From: Saprospiraceae bacterium
GTDB taxonomy: Bacteria; Bacteroidota; Bacteroidia; Chitinophagales; Saprospiraceae
Direction: 5' to 3'
DNA length: 64,000 bases
NCBI GenBank assembly: GCA_016710585.1
Contig: JADJVN010000002.1
Coordinates: 248,001 to 312,000 of the forward strand
This document shows, piece after piece, positions 15,903 to 25,718 of this stretch. A model generated the notes under the pieces. It saw nothing but the letters and a program-made list of their open reading frames with translations, made no database searches and was not told the origin of the DNA. The position numbers and the translations under genes are program-made. The first letter of the stretch is position 1; every line of letters begins with the position of its first letter.

Positions 15903-18688
15903 ATGAAATTTACACACACGTATTGGTGGGTGCTAGCCATCTTATTGCTTAATTTTAACTTGTTCGCTCAGTTCAATCAAGGAAGCATTTCAGGTCTTGT
16001 TACTAATGCTTCAAGCACTAATAATGAAGAAATTATCGGTGCGGTAGTCCAGTTGGAAGGCACGAATATAGGCACTGTTACAGATTATGATGGAAAATTT
16101 CATTTGGCAGCAAAGCCAGGGGATTATACATTGACTTTTAGCTATACTGGATTTAAAACGATGAAGCGCCAAGTTTCTCTAAAATCAGGCATTCCATTGG
16201 TTATAGATATGGTTCTTGAAGAGGAAAGCAAAGCTTTGAATGAGGTTGTTGTTGTTCAAAAGGTTCAGAAATCTAGTTCAGTTTCAATGCTTTTGATGAG
16301 AAAGAATGCAGCAGTAGTCTCTGATGGAGTTTCAGCGGATATGATAAAAAAGACTCCAGATAGAAATGTTTCAGATGTATTAAAGCGTGTTACAGGGGCT
16401 TCAATCCAAGAAGGTAAGTTTGCCATAATAAGAGGAATGAATGATCGCTACAATGCAGGATATTTGGACAATGTATTATTGCCCTCTACAGAAGCAGATA
16501 GAAAGGCATTTTCATTCGATATCGTCCTGCAAATCTAATCGACAATCTTCAAATCCTTAAGACAGGTTCAGCAGATATGGTTGGTGATTTTGGAGGTGGG
16601 ATAATCAAGATCAATACCAAATCTGTTCCAGAAAGATGGACTCAAAATATCAGTTTGGGAGGACAATACATATCGAATACAAGCTTTGCAAATTTCAAAC
16701 AGTTTGCTTCATATCCAGCTGAGAATTTCAATATCCTTAACGATAAAAGAGACCTACCCAATCTGGATAATTCATCCTTGAAGACTGTGTCTAGTTTTCC
16801 TACATTGGAAGAAAAAGAAAGGCTTGTTGCAGGATCAAAATTATTCACTCATGATTGGTCTAATAGATCCATTTCTGCACCCTTAAATTTGAGATTTTCT
16901 TATGGATTGGGCTTTCCAATTAAAATTACTGAATCAAAAAAGTTGGGATTAATTCTTGCACTTAATTATTCTGATACAAGGAAAATAAATTTTGGAGAAG
17001 TTAATTCATATGACGGTACTGGACAAGTGAGTGACTTCAAAGACGAAATCTACCAAAGAAATACATCTGAAGGTGCTTTACTGAATGTGAACTATGTTGC
17101 AGATAAATTTCAAATTCATTTTCGCAATTTATTTAATTCAAATTTTGATCGCAATTCTGTATTTAGAACTGGTATCGCAAACATCACAGATCAAATTGCA
17201 GTAAATAATATAGCGAATTATAATAATTACAATCAATTGACTAATCATGTTTTATCTGTAAAAAATATATTTGGTGATAATTTTATGACACTTAATACTA
17301 CGATTAACTATTCTAGTATTAAGAGAATGACACCAGATTATAAAATAGCATCATATACAAAGACACCAGATGCAGATAATTTTGCTTTATCCATTGGAGA
17401 TTTTTTTAATACAAGTTCTGGAAAATTTTATTCTGATTTGAGAGAGCATGTTTTAGGGGCAAATATTGATCTAAGCAAAAGTTTTAAGGATCGATTGAAT
17501 ACTACTGTAAAAGTAGGAGGATTTTATCAAACCAGAGATCGTGATTTTTATGGTAGGAGTTTTGTCTATCAAGGCGTGCCTTCTGGAGAAACTCAGATGA
17601 ATCCTGAAATTGATTTGGCATCGGATAAAATCGGGATCAACAGTTTGTATCTTATAGAGAAAACTTCTGATGACGTAGGTTATTATCAGGGAAAAGCTGA
17701 TTTAGCTGCAGCATTTATTATGTTTGATCAAGTTTGGTTCAAGAAGTTGAAAGCATCTTATGGTATCAGATATGAAGATTTATACTTGAAAGTAAGCAAT
17801 GATAAAATGAATGAAGAGATAGCTTCAATTAAGAAACCAGCTTATCTGCCATCAATAAATTTAAATTATTCATTTACAGAAAAAATAAACTTACGTGCTG
17901 CGTATTTTTCTTCTGTGAATAGACCTGAATTCAGAGAGCTTGCACCATTTGCATTTTATGTTTTTGACAAGAACGCGGAGATCAGAGGAAATGAAAATTT
18001 AAAAATAGCTCAGATAGACAATTTTGATTTGCGATTTGAATTTTATCCGACAGGATTACAATTATTTTCTATAGGTGCATTTTATAAGAAAATTACTAAT
18101 CCAGTCGAGTATAGCATAGATATCGCCCAATCTTCTACAACGTTTACATTTCAAAATGAAAAATCAGCAAATGTTTTAGGCTTCGAGTTGGAAGCTAGAA
18201 AGAATCTTTCTTTTCTAGGCAAACATAAGCAATTGCAATATTTAAATTTATTTGGAAACGCAGCTATAACAAAGTCGACTTTGAATTTCTTAGAAGGAAG
18301 TAAATCACGAGAGAATCGACCATTGCAAGGTCAATCACCGTATATTTTCAACGGTGGTTTGAATTATGATAATAGTGACATTGGATGGTCCGGATCTATA
18401 TCGTTAAACAGATCAGGAAGACGCATTGCTTATGTAGGTGTAGACCCCAAGTTTGGTGCTACAAGACAAGATATATTTGAAGCTCTAAGAACGATTTTAG
18501 ATTTGCAGATAGCAAAGAACTTTAAGAAATTTAATCTCAAGCTTACTTTTTCTGATTTGTTGCGACAGAAACAAATATTCTATCAAGATGCCAATCAGAA
18601 TGGACGTTTTGATACTTCGGAAGATCGTGAAATGTTCAAGTATCAATCAGGTTGGCAGTCGACTTTAACCATAAGTCATAACTTTTAA
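15903..18688 (+). CDS. TonB-dependent receptor with CarboxypepD_reg-like domain (frameshifted)
   Basis: The locus encodes an outer-membrane receptor of about 928 residues in two frames. The first (15903-16538) holds the signal peptide, a CarboxypepD_reg-like domain (about 28-115) and the start of the plug (TPDRNVSDVLKRVTGASIQ). The second takes up the plug at PANLIDNLQILKTGSADM and runs through the barrel to 18688, ending in the aromatic strand STLTISHNF. Adding one C to the pair in GTCCTG (16524-16529) joins them. The small inserted FNQGSISGLV domain is typical of Bacteroidota importers. The gene is followed after 16 bp by a secreted beta-helix protein, a pairing I recognise from other Bacteroidota. 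Substrate is unknown. Confidence 0.85.
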
Positions 18689-18704
18689 ACCATAATTATA
18701 TTAT

Positions 18705-20521
18705 ATGAAAAAAACAAGTACATTTTTTATTGCGTTGAGTTTGACATTTCTGTCAATTCAGATCATGGCGCAAACTGGATTTAGATTAAATCCAACAAGT
18801 TATGTCGGAGCTTTGTCTTCTGATGACAATGCAGATTGGACAAAGTCTTGGACAAATTTTGATCCTAAGACTACAGCTTATCCAGCAGTGACAGATGATC
18901 AAACTTTGAATGGTATGTTGACTTCGCTTCCAGTTCCAGGCGAGAAAGATATCACTACTACTGTGACTCTAGATGCTTCCAAGGTATACGCATTAAGTGG
19001 TATTATTGTAATTAGAAATGGTGGATCATTGACAATCCCAGCAGGAACGATAATAAGAGCTCAAGCTGATCAAAGCACCACACCAAAAAATTATGCTTCC
19101 CTTGTTGTAGAAAGAGGTGGGAAATTAAATATCCTTGGTACTGCAACACAGCCGGTGGTATTCACTTCAGCAAAAGATGTAAATAAAAGAGAGCGTGGAG
19201 ATTGGGGAGGTATTCTAATTGCTGGAAAAGCATTGCATAATTTATTGGATGGAACGACTAACAATAATGTCCAGATGGAAGGATTTAACAATGTGAGTTT
19301 TGATCCAAATTTGGCAAGATTTGGTGGTGTGAATTCTGATGATAATTCAGGTGAAATAAAGTATCTAAGAATTGAATTTGGAGGTTTTGCTTTTGAAGCA
19401 AATAAGGAAATCAATGGAATTACCTTAGGTGCTGTAGGAAGTGGAACACAATTGGGATATATTCAAGTTTCTTATTCAGGAGATGATTCTTTTGAATGGT
19501 TTGGGGGATCTGTTAACAGTCATCATTTGATCGCATTTAAAGGAACAGATGACGATTTTGATACAGACAATGGTTATTCTGGTTTGAGTCAATTTGGGAT
19601 TGGTATTAAAGACACTTCATATTTTGATTTGACATATAATGCACCATCTGGTTCTTCAACATCAGAAGGATTTGAAAGTGATAATGAAGCTACTGGTACT
19701 GCATCTGTAAGACCATTGACATCTGGTATTTTTCAAACTATACCATGATAGGACCAGTGCCTGTCGGAACAAAATATTCACAGTTGAATTCTGTAGCAAA
19801 ATCAGCTTTCAGAAGAGGCGCAAGAATTAGAAGAAATTCAGCTTTGCGCATCGTGAATAGCATCTTCATGGGATATAGAAATTTCTTAATGATTGACAGT
19901 GATAGCTGTGTAAGAAGAACCAATTTTCCAGCAGCTGTGGCCTTAATAAATCCAAACACAGGTGTAGAAATAAGTGATCAAATCTCATTTGCCAATAATC
20001 TTATCGTTAATACCAATGCTGCATTTACATCTACTACAGATACTACTGCAAATGGATTGGTAGAAGTGGCTAGAGGAACAAATTCTGGAAATAAATTAAA
20101 CGCTTTAGATTCTTGGTTAAAGCAATCTGGACCATTAGCGAACCAAATAAATCCAGTTGAATTTCTTAATGGTACTGTTCTTGTGAATCCTTTAGCATCA
20201 TCAGTTACTCCAGATTTCAAACCCGTAGTTGCATCTCCTGCCTTAAGCCAAGCAAATTTCGTGGACAATCCAGTATTGAGAAATTTGATTTCTTCAAGTA
20301 CAGAAATCAAGCAAGCATTAATTCAAGCCATTTATCCCAATCCAGTGAGCCAAGGCATTATACACTTTGGAAGAGAGGTTGTGTCTTATAATATATTTGA
20401 TATCAACGGACATTTACTATTACATGGTATGTATGAGGAAACTGCTGATGTACATTCCTTATCGTCTGGAATTTATTTTATAAAATTGGATGGAGGCGTG
20501 CAGAAATTTATCATAAAATAA
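18705..20521 (+). CDS. Secreted beta-helix-like T9SS protein paired with TonB receptor (frameshifted)
   Basis: A signal peptide (MKKTSTFFIALSLTFLSIQ region) leads into a repetitive beta-rich protein (about 605 residues after correction). It contains TIPAGTIIRAQ, a hydrophobic glycine-rich ladder and GDWGGILIAGKA, all suggesting a right-handed parallel beta-helix. The frame stops at 19748 and continues in another frame from about 19734 (YTMIGPVPVGTKYSQLNS). One additional T in the run at 19729-19733 repairs it. The C-terminus is a type A T9SS domain starting at AIYPNPVSQ. Together with the receptor upstream it probably forms a surface uptake pair: an exported ligand-binding or matrix protein plus a transporter. 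The ligand is unknown. Confidence 0.8.
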
Positions 20522-20587
20522 TGAAATAAAAGCATATTATTTATTTGTATTTGCAATCAATTTGTTTGATTGTTATGATCTAGTTAT

Positions 20588-20617
20588 AACCCAACATTAG
20601 TTTGTTGGGTTTTTTTA
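20588..20617 (+). terminator. Intrinsic terminator after the TonB receptor operon
   Basis: AACCCAACA (20588-20596) pairs with TGTTGGGTT (20603-20611) around a six-base loop and runs into seven T. It lies 67 bases after the stop at 20521. Confidence 0.9.
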
Positions 20618-21005
20618 TGTTCAATATTTTTTTATATTTTAATGCTCGTGTAAATTATTATACTAAATAAAAATGCCCCATAAAATATGAGGCAAAGTTT
20701 CAAAGATTCAATTTCATTACTTGAGGACAAGGAGGTTTTTGGGTAAAACTTTAATTAAATAAATGACCAATTTGGTTTACCAATTTCGATGATTTATTAT
20801 AATTATATTACGAAGTTACATCCAGTCAAAGTGGCTAGAATGAAATTGATAAAAAGGATAATGAACAGGTATAAAATGAAGTAAATTTCAGCGTATTGCA
20901 GGAATATTTTGGAAATCAATTAACAAATGTGAGCAAACAACCAAATGCTCCACATTCATCACTGAATATGCACTATTTTAGATCCGTTTTGCTTTAGAGT
21001 CTTGT
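20618..21005. other. Intergenic region with a small hairpin
   Basis: About 390 bases between a plus-strand terminator and the end of tyrS. It holds one imperfect hairpin (20674-20694: TGCCCCATA pairs with TATGAGGCA apart from one mismatch) not followed by a T-run. Nothing else is recognisable. Confidence 0.4.
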
Positions 21006-22283
21006 TTAAATTATTTTAATCAAGAATTTATTCTTCTTACCATTTTCAACTAATGCATAAGTAGATTCCACAAATAGGGATTTTTCCACCAATTGATCAA
21101 TATTATTGAATTTTAACTTATTGATCGAGATGGCATTCGCTTGAATTGCTCTGCGCGCTTCGGATTTTGATTCTACTATATTGGTATGCTCAGAGAGAAA
21201 ATTGATAAGATTAAGCTCTTCCTGAAATAATAAATGTGAAATGGAAATACTCGGAATCTCTTCACTGATTTGTTCAAATACATCTTTAGACAAGCCTTGG
21301 ATATATTCATTGCTACAATTTTTATTGAATAAGACCTCGGAAACAGATTTAACATTCTCAAATGCCGTTGCACCATGGATTCTTATGGTCAGTTCTTCGG
21401 ATAAAATTTTCTTTAACTCTCTAGGATCAGCTTCATGTTGGCTTTCCAAAGATTCAATCTCTTCCTTAGATTTTAAACTAAAATATCGGAATAGTTTTTT
21501 CAAATCTGCATCATCAATATTTAACCAAAACTGATAAAACTTGTATACAGATGTGAGTTTTTCATCCAGCCATACATTACCTTCTTCTGTTTTTCCAAAT
21601 TTTTTACCATCAGATTTGGTGAGTAATGGAGTGGTGATGGCATAAGCTTTTCCATCAGTAATATTTTTTCCGATATAATCCGTTCCCGCGATGATATTGC
21701 CCCATTGATCAGATCCACCCATTTGAATCTTACATCCATGTTGTTGATATAGACAATAAAAATCATAGCCTTGTAATAATTGGTAAGAAAATTCAGTATA
21801 CGAGATTCCAGCATCCAATCTTCTTTTTACAGATTCCTTAGACAGCATATAATTGATCGTAGAATTTTTGCCAACATTTCTCAAAAAATCAAGCACATTC
21901 ATGTCTTTATAGAAATCATAATTATTGACCAGAACAGCCTTATTATCTCCAGATTCGAAATTGAGTAATTTTTTAAATTGCTTGGTTTGAGTTGAAATAT
22001 TATTGTCCAATTCATCAAAGGATTTTAATTCACGTTCCTTATCTTTTCCTGATGGATCCCCGATTCTACCTGTGGCACCGCCCATGAGAACGATAGGTGT
22101 ATGGCCATGTCTTTGTAAGAATGTCAATAACATGATTTGAACATAATTACCTAATCCAAGCGATGCTGCAGTTGGATCAAATCCAATATATGCTTTTTGC
22201 GGTCCTTGCGACATTAGTTCCTCTACACCAGGAGTGCTATCGTGGAGCATACCTCTCCATTTTAACTCATCTATAAATCCCAT
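21006..22283 (-). CDS. tyrS: Tyrosyl-tRNA synthetase
   Basis: A 425-residue class I aminoacyl-tRNA synthetase that charges tRNA-Tyr. Marks: AYIGFDPTAASLGLGNYVQ at the ATP site, MGGATGRIGDPSGKDKERE, the tyrosine/tRNA region QMGGSDQWGNIIAGTDYI and the KMSKS-equivalent KFGKTEEGNVW. An S4-like C-terminal domain ends the protein. The start at 22283 (MGFIDELKWRGML) is chosen over an upstream in-frame ATG at 22328, because a -7 element lies between them. Odd point: the HIGH motif reads GLGN, so the first histidine, which helps stabilise the adenylation transition state in the studied enzymes, is replaced by glycine. Confidence 0.95.
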   Translation of the reverse strand: MGFIDELKWRGMLHDSTPGVEELMSQGPQKAYIGFDPTAASLGLGNYVQIMLLTFLQRHGHTPIVLMGGATGRIGDPSGKDKERELKSFDELDNNISTQTKQFKKLLNFESGDNKAVLVNNYDFYKDMNVLDFLRNVGKNSTINYMLSKESVKRRLDAGISYTEFSYQLLQGYDFYCLYQQHGCKIQMGGSDQWGNIIAGTDYIGKNITDGKAYAITTPLLTKSDGKKFGKTEEGNVWLDEKLTSVYKFYQFWLNIDDADLKKLFRYFSLKSKEEIESLESQHEADPRELKKILSEELTIRIHGATAFENVKSVSEVLFNKNCSNEYIQGLSKDVFEQISEEIPSISISHLLFQEELNLINFLSEHTNIVESKSEARRAIQANAISINKLKFNNIDQLVEKSLFVESTYALVENGKKNKFLIKII

Positions 22284-22317
22284 ATTTTGTTTATTTAAAA
22301 AATAGCTATATGTTTGC

Positions 22318-22325
22318 CAAAGGTA
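22318..22325 (-). promoter_or_regulatory. -7 promoter element for tyrS
   Basis: On the minus strand this reads TACCTTTG, an exact TAnnTTTG match 34 bases upstream of the ATG at 22283. It shows that the upstream ATG at 22328 is not used. Confidence 0.5.
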
Positions 22326-22368
22326 CAAAGCTTCTTGAAATTGGTGGGCGATAAACCAAAAACGTTAA

Positions 22369-23601
22369 ATGAATCTTTCAAAATACATAGCAACTAAAAC
22401 ATACAGCTCCTTTAAAAAATCCTTTACAAGAAGCATTTTGCGCATTTCAATTGTCGCTACAGCCATAGGTTTGGCGGTAATTATCATAGCAAATGCAATA
22501 TTTTCTGGCTTTCAAAAAGAAATTAGTACTAAGGTTTTTGGATTTTGGGGTCATATTCACATTACTGATATACGAGTAAATAGAAGCATCGAAGCAATTC
22601 CTATCAATTATAATGACAGTTTGAAGCAGCTTTTATCTGATTTTAAGTATAGCGATGAAATCGAGCATGCCCAGAGTTTTGTCATCAATCCTGGGATACT
22701 GAGTCATGGTGATTATGCGGATGGTTTGTTTTTCAAAGGAATATCAAGTGACTTTAAATGGGATAAATTTGGCAGTTATATTAAATCTGGGGAGCCTCTA
22801 AAGTTTGCTGATTCTACCAATACAAGAAATATTATCGTCAGTGAACAAACAGCAGCGCGATTATTTCTTAAAATTGGTGATGCAGTTATTTTGCACTATA
22901 TTAAAGATGAAAATCATATAAAGAGAAAATTAAAAGTAAGTGGAATTTACAAAACAGGATTGGAGGAGTATGATAAGAAATTTGCACTCGTAGATCAAAG
23001 GATGCTCCAAGAATTGATGTCATGGAATCCTAATCAGGTGACCGGTGTAGAATTGTTCATCAAGCAAATATCCAAGGCATCCGCAATAAGTAATTATTTG
23101 TATGAAGAAGTCTTGCCATCGACACTTTATTCTGAGACAATACGAGACAAGTTTCCAAATATTTTTGAATGGTTATCATTGCAAGATATCAATAAAACAT
23201 TTATTCTAGGATTAGTGCTTATTGTGTGTTTGATTAATATGGCTACGATGTTATTAATACTGATCTTGGAAAGGACGCATATGATTGGAGTTTTAAGTGC
23301 AATAGGAATGAATGTATGGACACAAAGAAAGATATTTTTGTATTTCGCTGCTAGGATATTGTTACAAGGTATGTTATTTGGAAATTTGATCGGTTTGAGC
23401 CTAATTTTTTTGCAAAAAAAATATAAATTTGTAAGCTTAAGTGAGCAGGATTATTACCTTAATTATGCACCTGTAAATATTGAATTTTCCACATTATTAA
23501 TACTGAATGGTTTATTTTTTGTGGTGGTGGTTGTGTTTTTGCTCATTCCAAGTTATTTCATTTCAAGAATTAAACCAATCGACGCACTTAAATTTCGATA
23601 A
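22369..23601 (+). CDS. LolE-like ABC transporter permease (FtsX domain)
   Basis: A 410-residue inner-membrane permease with four transmembrane helices: one near 22-48, a large periplasmic domain (about 50-275), then three near 278-300, 320-345 and 372-398. This is the topology of LolC/LolE, the permeases that release lipoproteins from the inner membrane for transport to the outer membrane. SIVATAIGLAVIIIANAIFSG at the first helix and SRIKPIDALKFR at the end are typical of Bacteroidota members. The ATPase LolD is not next to it, as is usual in this phylum. It is divergent from tyrS with an 85-bp gap. Confidence 0.85.
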   Translation: MNLSKYIATKTYSSFKKSFTRSILRISIVATAIGLAVIIIANAIFSGFQKEISTKVFGFWGHIHITDIRVNRSIEAIPINYNDSLKQLLSDFKYSDEIEHAQSFVINPGILSHGDYADGLFFKGISSDFKWDKFGSYIKSGEPLKFADSTNTRNIIVSEQTAARLFLKIGDAVILHYIKDENHIKRKLKVSGIYKTGLEEYDKKFALVDQRMLQELMSWNPNQVTGVELFIKQISKASAISNYLYEEVLPSTLYSETIRDKFPNIFEWLSLQDINKTFILGLVLIVCLINMATMLLILILERTHMIGVLSAIGMNVWTQRKIFLYFAARILLQGMLFGNLIGLSLIFLQKKYKFVSLSEQDYYLNYAPVNIEFSTLLILNGLFFVVVVVFLLIPSYFISRIKPIDALKFR

Positions 23602-23680
23602 ATTTTTGGAATTGGCTTAATTTTTGTATTTTTACATGTTCAAATGTTTAATTTATCAAATATAATAGAATCTTCGAGCG

Positions 23681-24634
23681 ATGATCCATTATTATGCATG
23701 GGAGAAAAATATTGTTCGAGAAGTCACTGGTCCAAATGAGGCCAAGTGGATAAATGTCATTGGACCACTAACAAATGAGGAAATAGATTCCCTTTCAGAA
23801 AATCTAAAATTATCAAGCGACTTTATTACGGATCCATTGGATATAGAAGAGCGCGCTAGATATGAAAAATATGACGAAGGAAGAAGTATTATCCTTCATA
23901 CACCAATCATAAATCAAGTCGAAAAAGAAAATGAGCCCATATTCATTACCGTGCCGCTTGGTATAATATTATGCCAAAATAAAATCGTCACAGTCTGCGC
24001 TTTAGAGAATTCGATCTTAGATAAATTTATTGAATCTAAAATAAAAAATTTTAACCCCACTAACGAAAGACAATTTATTCTTCAGATTTTTGAGCAAACA
24101 GTGTTATTGTATCTCGAGTATTTGAAGAAGCTCAATATGCGAAGAAGACTTATCGAGCAAGAGCTTTATAATTCGAGTCGAAGTGAAGAGTTGAAGAGCT
24201 TGTTGAGAATAGAAAAAAGTCTGGTCTATTTTGTAAATTCTTTAACTGCTAATGAATTATTGAAAATAAAAATGAAGCGAACTGATTTTTTAAATATTAA
24301 GGATAATGAGGAGTTATTAGAAATATTTGAAGATATCATCATCGATAATAATCAAGCACGAGAAGTAGCGCAGCTCTATACTAATATCCTGAATGGTACA
24401 ATGGAAGCCTATGCTTCAATAATCTCAAATAATTTAAATATATTTATCAATCGACTTACTATCATTACCACATTGCTCATGGTTCCTACAGTTATAGCTA
24501 GTTTTTTTGGAATGAATGTCCCCATACCTTTTGGTTTAGGAGAATCAAAAATTTCATTTTTTTTGATTATATTTGCTACAATAGGATTGAGCTTTGGTTT
24601 GAGTTGGTTTTTTAGAAAGAAAAATATCATGTAA
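23681..24634 (+). CDS. corA: CorA-family magnesium/metal ion transporter
   Basis: A 317-residue protein with a large cytoplasmic N-terminal domain (about 1-250) rich in charged helices, then two C-terminal transmembrane helices. The signature GMN motif (ASFFGMNVPIPFG, near residue 280) lies at the end of the first helix, where it forms the selectivity mouth of the CorA pentamer. The last residues are a basic cytoplasmic tail (WFFRKKNIM). Function by family: passive Mg2+ or Co2+ uptake down the membrane potential. It is followed after 30 bp by the DUF3822 gene. Confidence 0.93.
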   Translation: MIHYYAWEKNIVREVTGPNEAKWINVIGPLTNEEIDSLSENLKLSSDFITDPLDIEERARYEKYDEGRSIILHTPIINQVEKENEPIFITVPLGIILCQNKIVTVCALENSILDKFIESKIKNFNPTNERQFILQIFEQTVLLYLEYLKKLNMRRRLIEQELYNSSRSEELKSLLRIEKSLVYFVNSLTANELLKIKMKRTDFLNIKDNEELLEIFEDIIIDNNQAREVAQLYTNILNGTMEAYASIISNNLNIFINRLTIITTLLMVPTVIASFFGMNVPIPFGLGESKISFFLIIFATIGLSFGLSWFFRKKNIM

Positions 24635-24664
24635 ACTTATTGTATAAATTTAAAATGCAGTACA

Positions 24665-25165
24665 ATGGAATATACGAATAGAAAATTTGCAAACAATAAA
24701 TACAGTTGGACTAAAAAATTTCAATTTATAGATTCAGAAAAAAAAGGATCTGCTGAAGTATTGTTTCCGGTATATCCAAATGAAGAATTATGCCATGTTG
24801 AGAATAGAGTTCATGTAGTCTATGCAAAGAAAAGAGAGGAACTTTATAGAGATCATATAGCTGCAAGTGTGGATACATTAGTTGATCTAAAAGCTTGTGA
24901 AGAAAAGAACTGCACATTCGTCCATATTTTTGAGAAGAGAGTCATTATTATAAATCGACGTCTTGATGATATTTTATATTGCAATGTATTCAATTATGAA
25001 TCAGTGGATGAGTTACTCTATTTTGTAGTTGCTGTTTTTCAAATTTTAGATCTCGACCCGAGTTTAAATTATTTAGTTTTGCAAGGAGACATTGTAGAAG
25101 ATTCAGCGATCGCCAATAAATTTAAGATCTATTTTAAAAATTTATTAATCGCTTCCAATTCATGA
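24665..25165 (+). CDS. DUF3822-like protein
   Basis: A 166-residue protein that I assign to DUF3822 by its C-terminal half (ESVDELLYFVVAVFQILDLD, then YLVLQGDIVEDSAIANKFK) and by its place directly before rsmD, which is the usual position in Bacteroidota. DUF3822 proteins are usually longer, so this one may be shortened at the N-terminus. The fold is thought to be actin/hexokinase-like, with no known activity. Its last four bases overlap the rsmD start (ATGA), so the two are translationally coupled. Confidence 0.65.
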   Translation: MEYTNRKFANNKYSWTKKFQFIDSEKKGSAEVLFPVYPNEELCHVENRVHVVYAKKREELYRDHIAASVDTLVDLKACEEKNCTFVHIFEKRVIIINRRLDDILYCNVFNYESVDELLYFVVAVFQILDLDPSLNYLVLQGDIVEDSAIANKFKIYFKNLLIASNS

Positions 25166-25707
25166 GAATTTCCGCAGGATCATTGAGAGGTAGAACATTT
25201 TATCCACCTGCGGATAAATGGCCAACAAGGCCTACGACAGATATTTCTCGTGAGGCCCTCTTTAATATTCTCACCAATAGAATCGATTTTGAGGAAATAG
25301 AAGCCTTAGACTTATTTGGAGGAACAGGAGCACATACTTATGAGATGATTTCTAGAGGTTGTACTAAAATAACTTATGTCGATCTACATAGACCAGCTGT
25401 CAAGTTTACAGAGCAAACTTTAAAGGCTTGGGATTGTATTCAGTTTGTCGATATAAAATGCATGGATTTTAAGATGTTTATTAATAACTGCTCAGTCCAG
25501 TTCGACTATATTTTTGCAGGGCCACCTTATCCACTTCCCGATCTTGGCAGTATTCCAGATTATATTTTTAATGCTGCGATATTAAAAGAAACTGGTCTCT
25601 TTGTCCTTGAACATAATCCACAATATAAGTTCAATGAACATCCTCATTTTATTGAGGAGCGCAAATATGGTCAAACAAGGTTTAGTTTTTTTCATTATAA
25701 GTCGTAA
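25162..25707 (+). CDS. rsmD: RsmD-like 16S rRNA (guanine-N2) methyltransferase
   Basis: A 181-residue class I SAM-dependent methyltransferase, matching RsmD, which makes m2G966 in 16S rRNA. Marks: MRISAGSLRGRTFYPP at the start, RPTTDISREALFNIL, and the SAM site EALDLFGGTGAHTYE. The catalytic (D/N)PPY motif reads AGPPY here (glycine at about residue 120), which would remove the residue that positions the target guanine amine. The protein may be inactive or use a different residue, or the base calls may be wrong. It overlaps DUF3822 by four bases and is closely followed by argS. Confidence 0.85.
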   Translation: MRISAGSLRGRTFYPPADKWPTRPTTDISREALFNILTNRIDFEEIEALDLFGGTGAHTYEMISRGCTKITYVDLHRPAVKFTEQTLKAWDCIQFVDIKCMDFKMFINNCSVQFDYIFAGPPYPLPDLGSIPDYIFNAAILKETGLFVLEHNPQYKFNEHPHFIEERKYGQTRFSFFHYKS

Positions 25708-25712
25708 ATTTG
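25705..25712 (+). promoter_or_regulatory. -7 promoter element giving a near-leaderless argS mRNA
   Basis: TAAATTTG matches TAnnTTTG and ends six bases before the argS ATG at 25719. Transcription from here would start at or next to the start codon. It overlaps the rsmD stop codon. Confidence 0.45.
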
Positions 25713-25718
25713 CGACTT

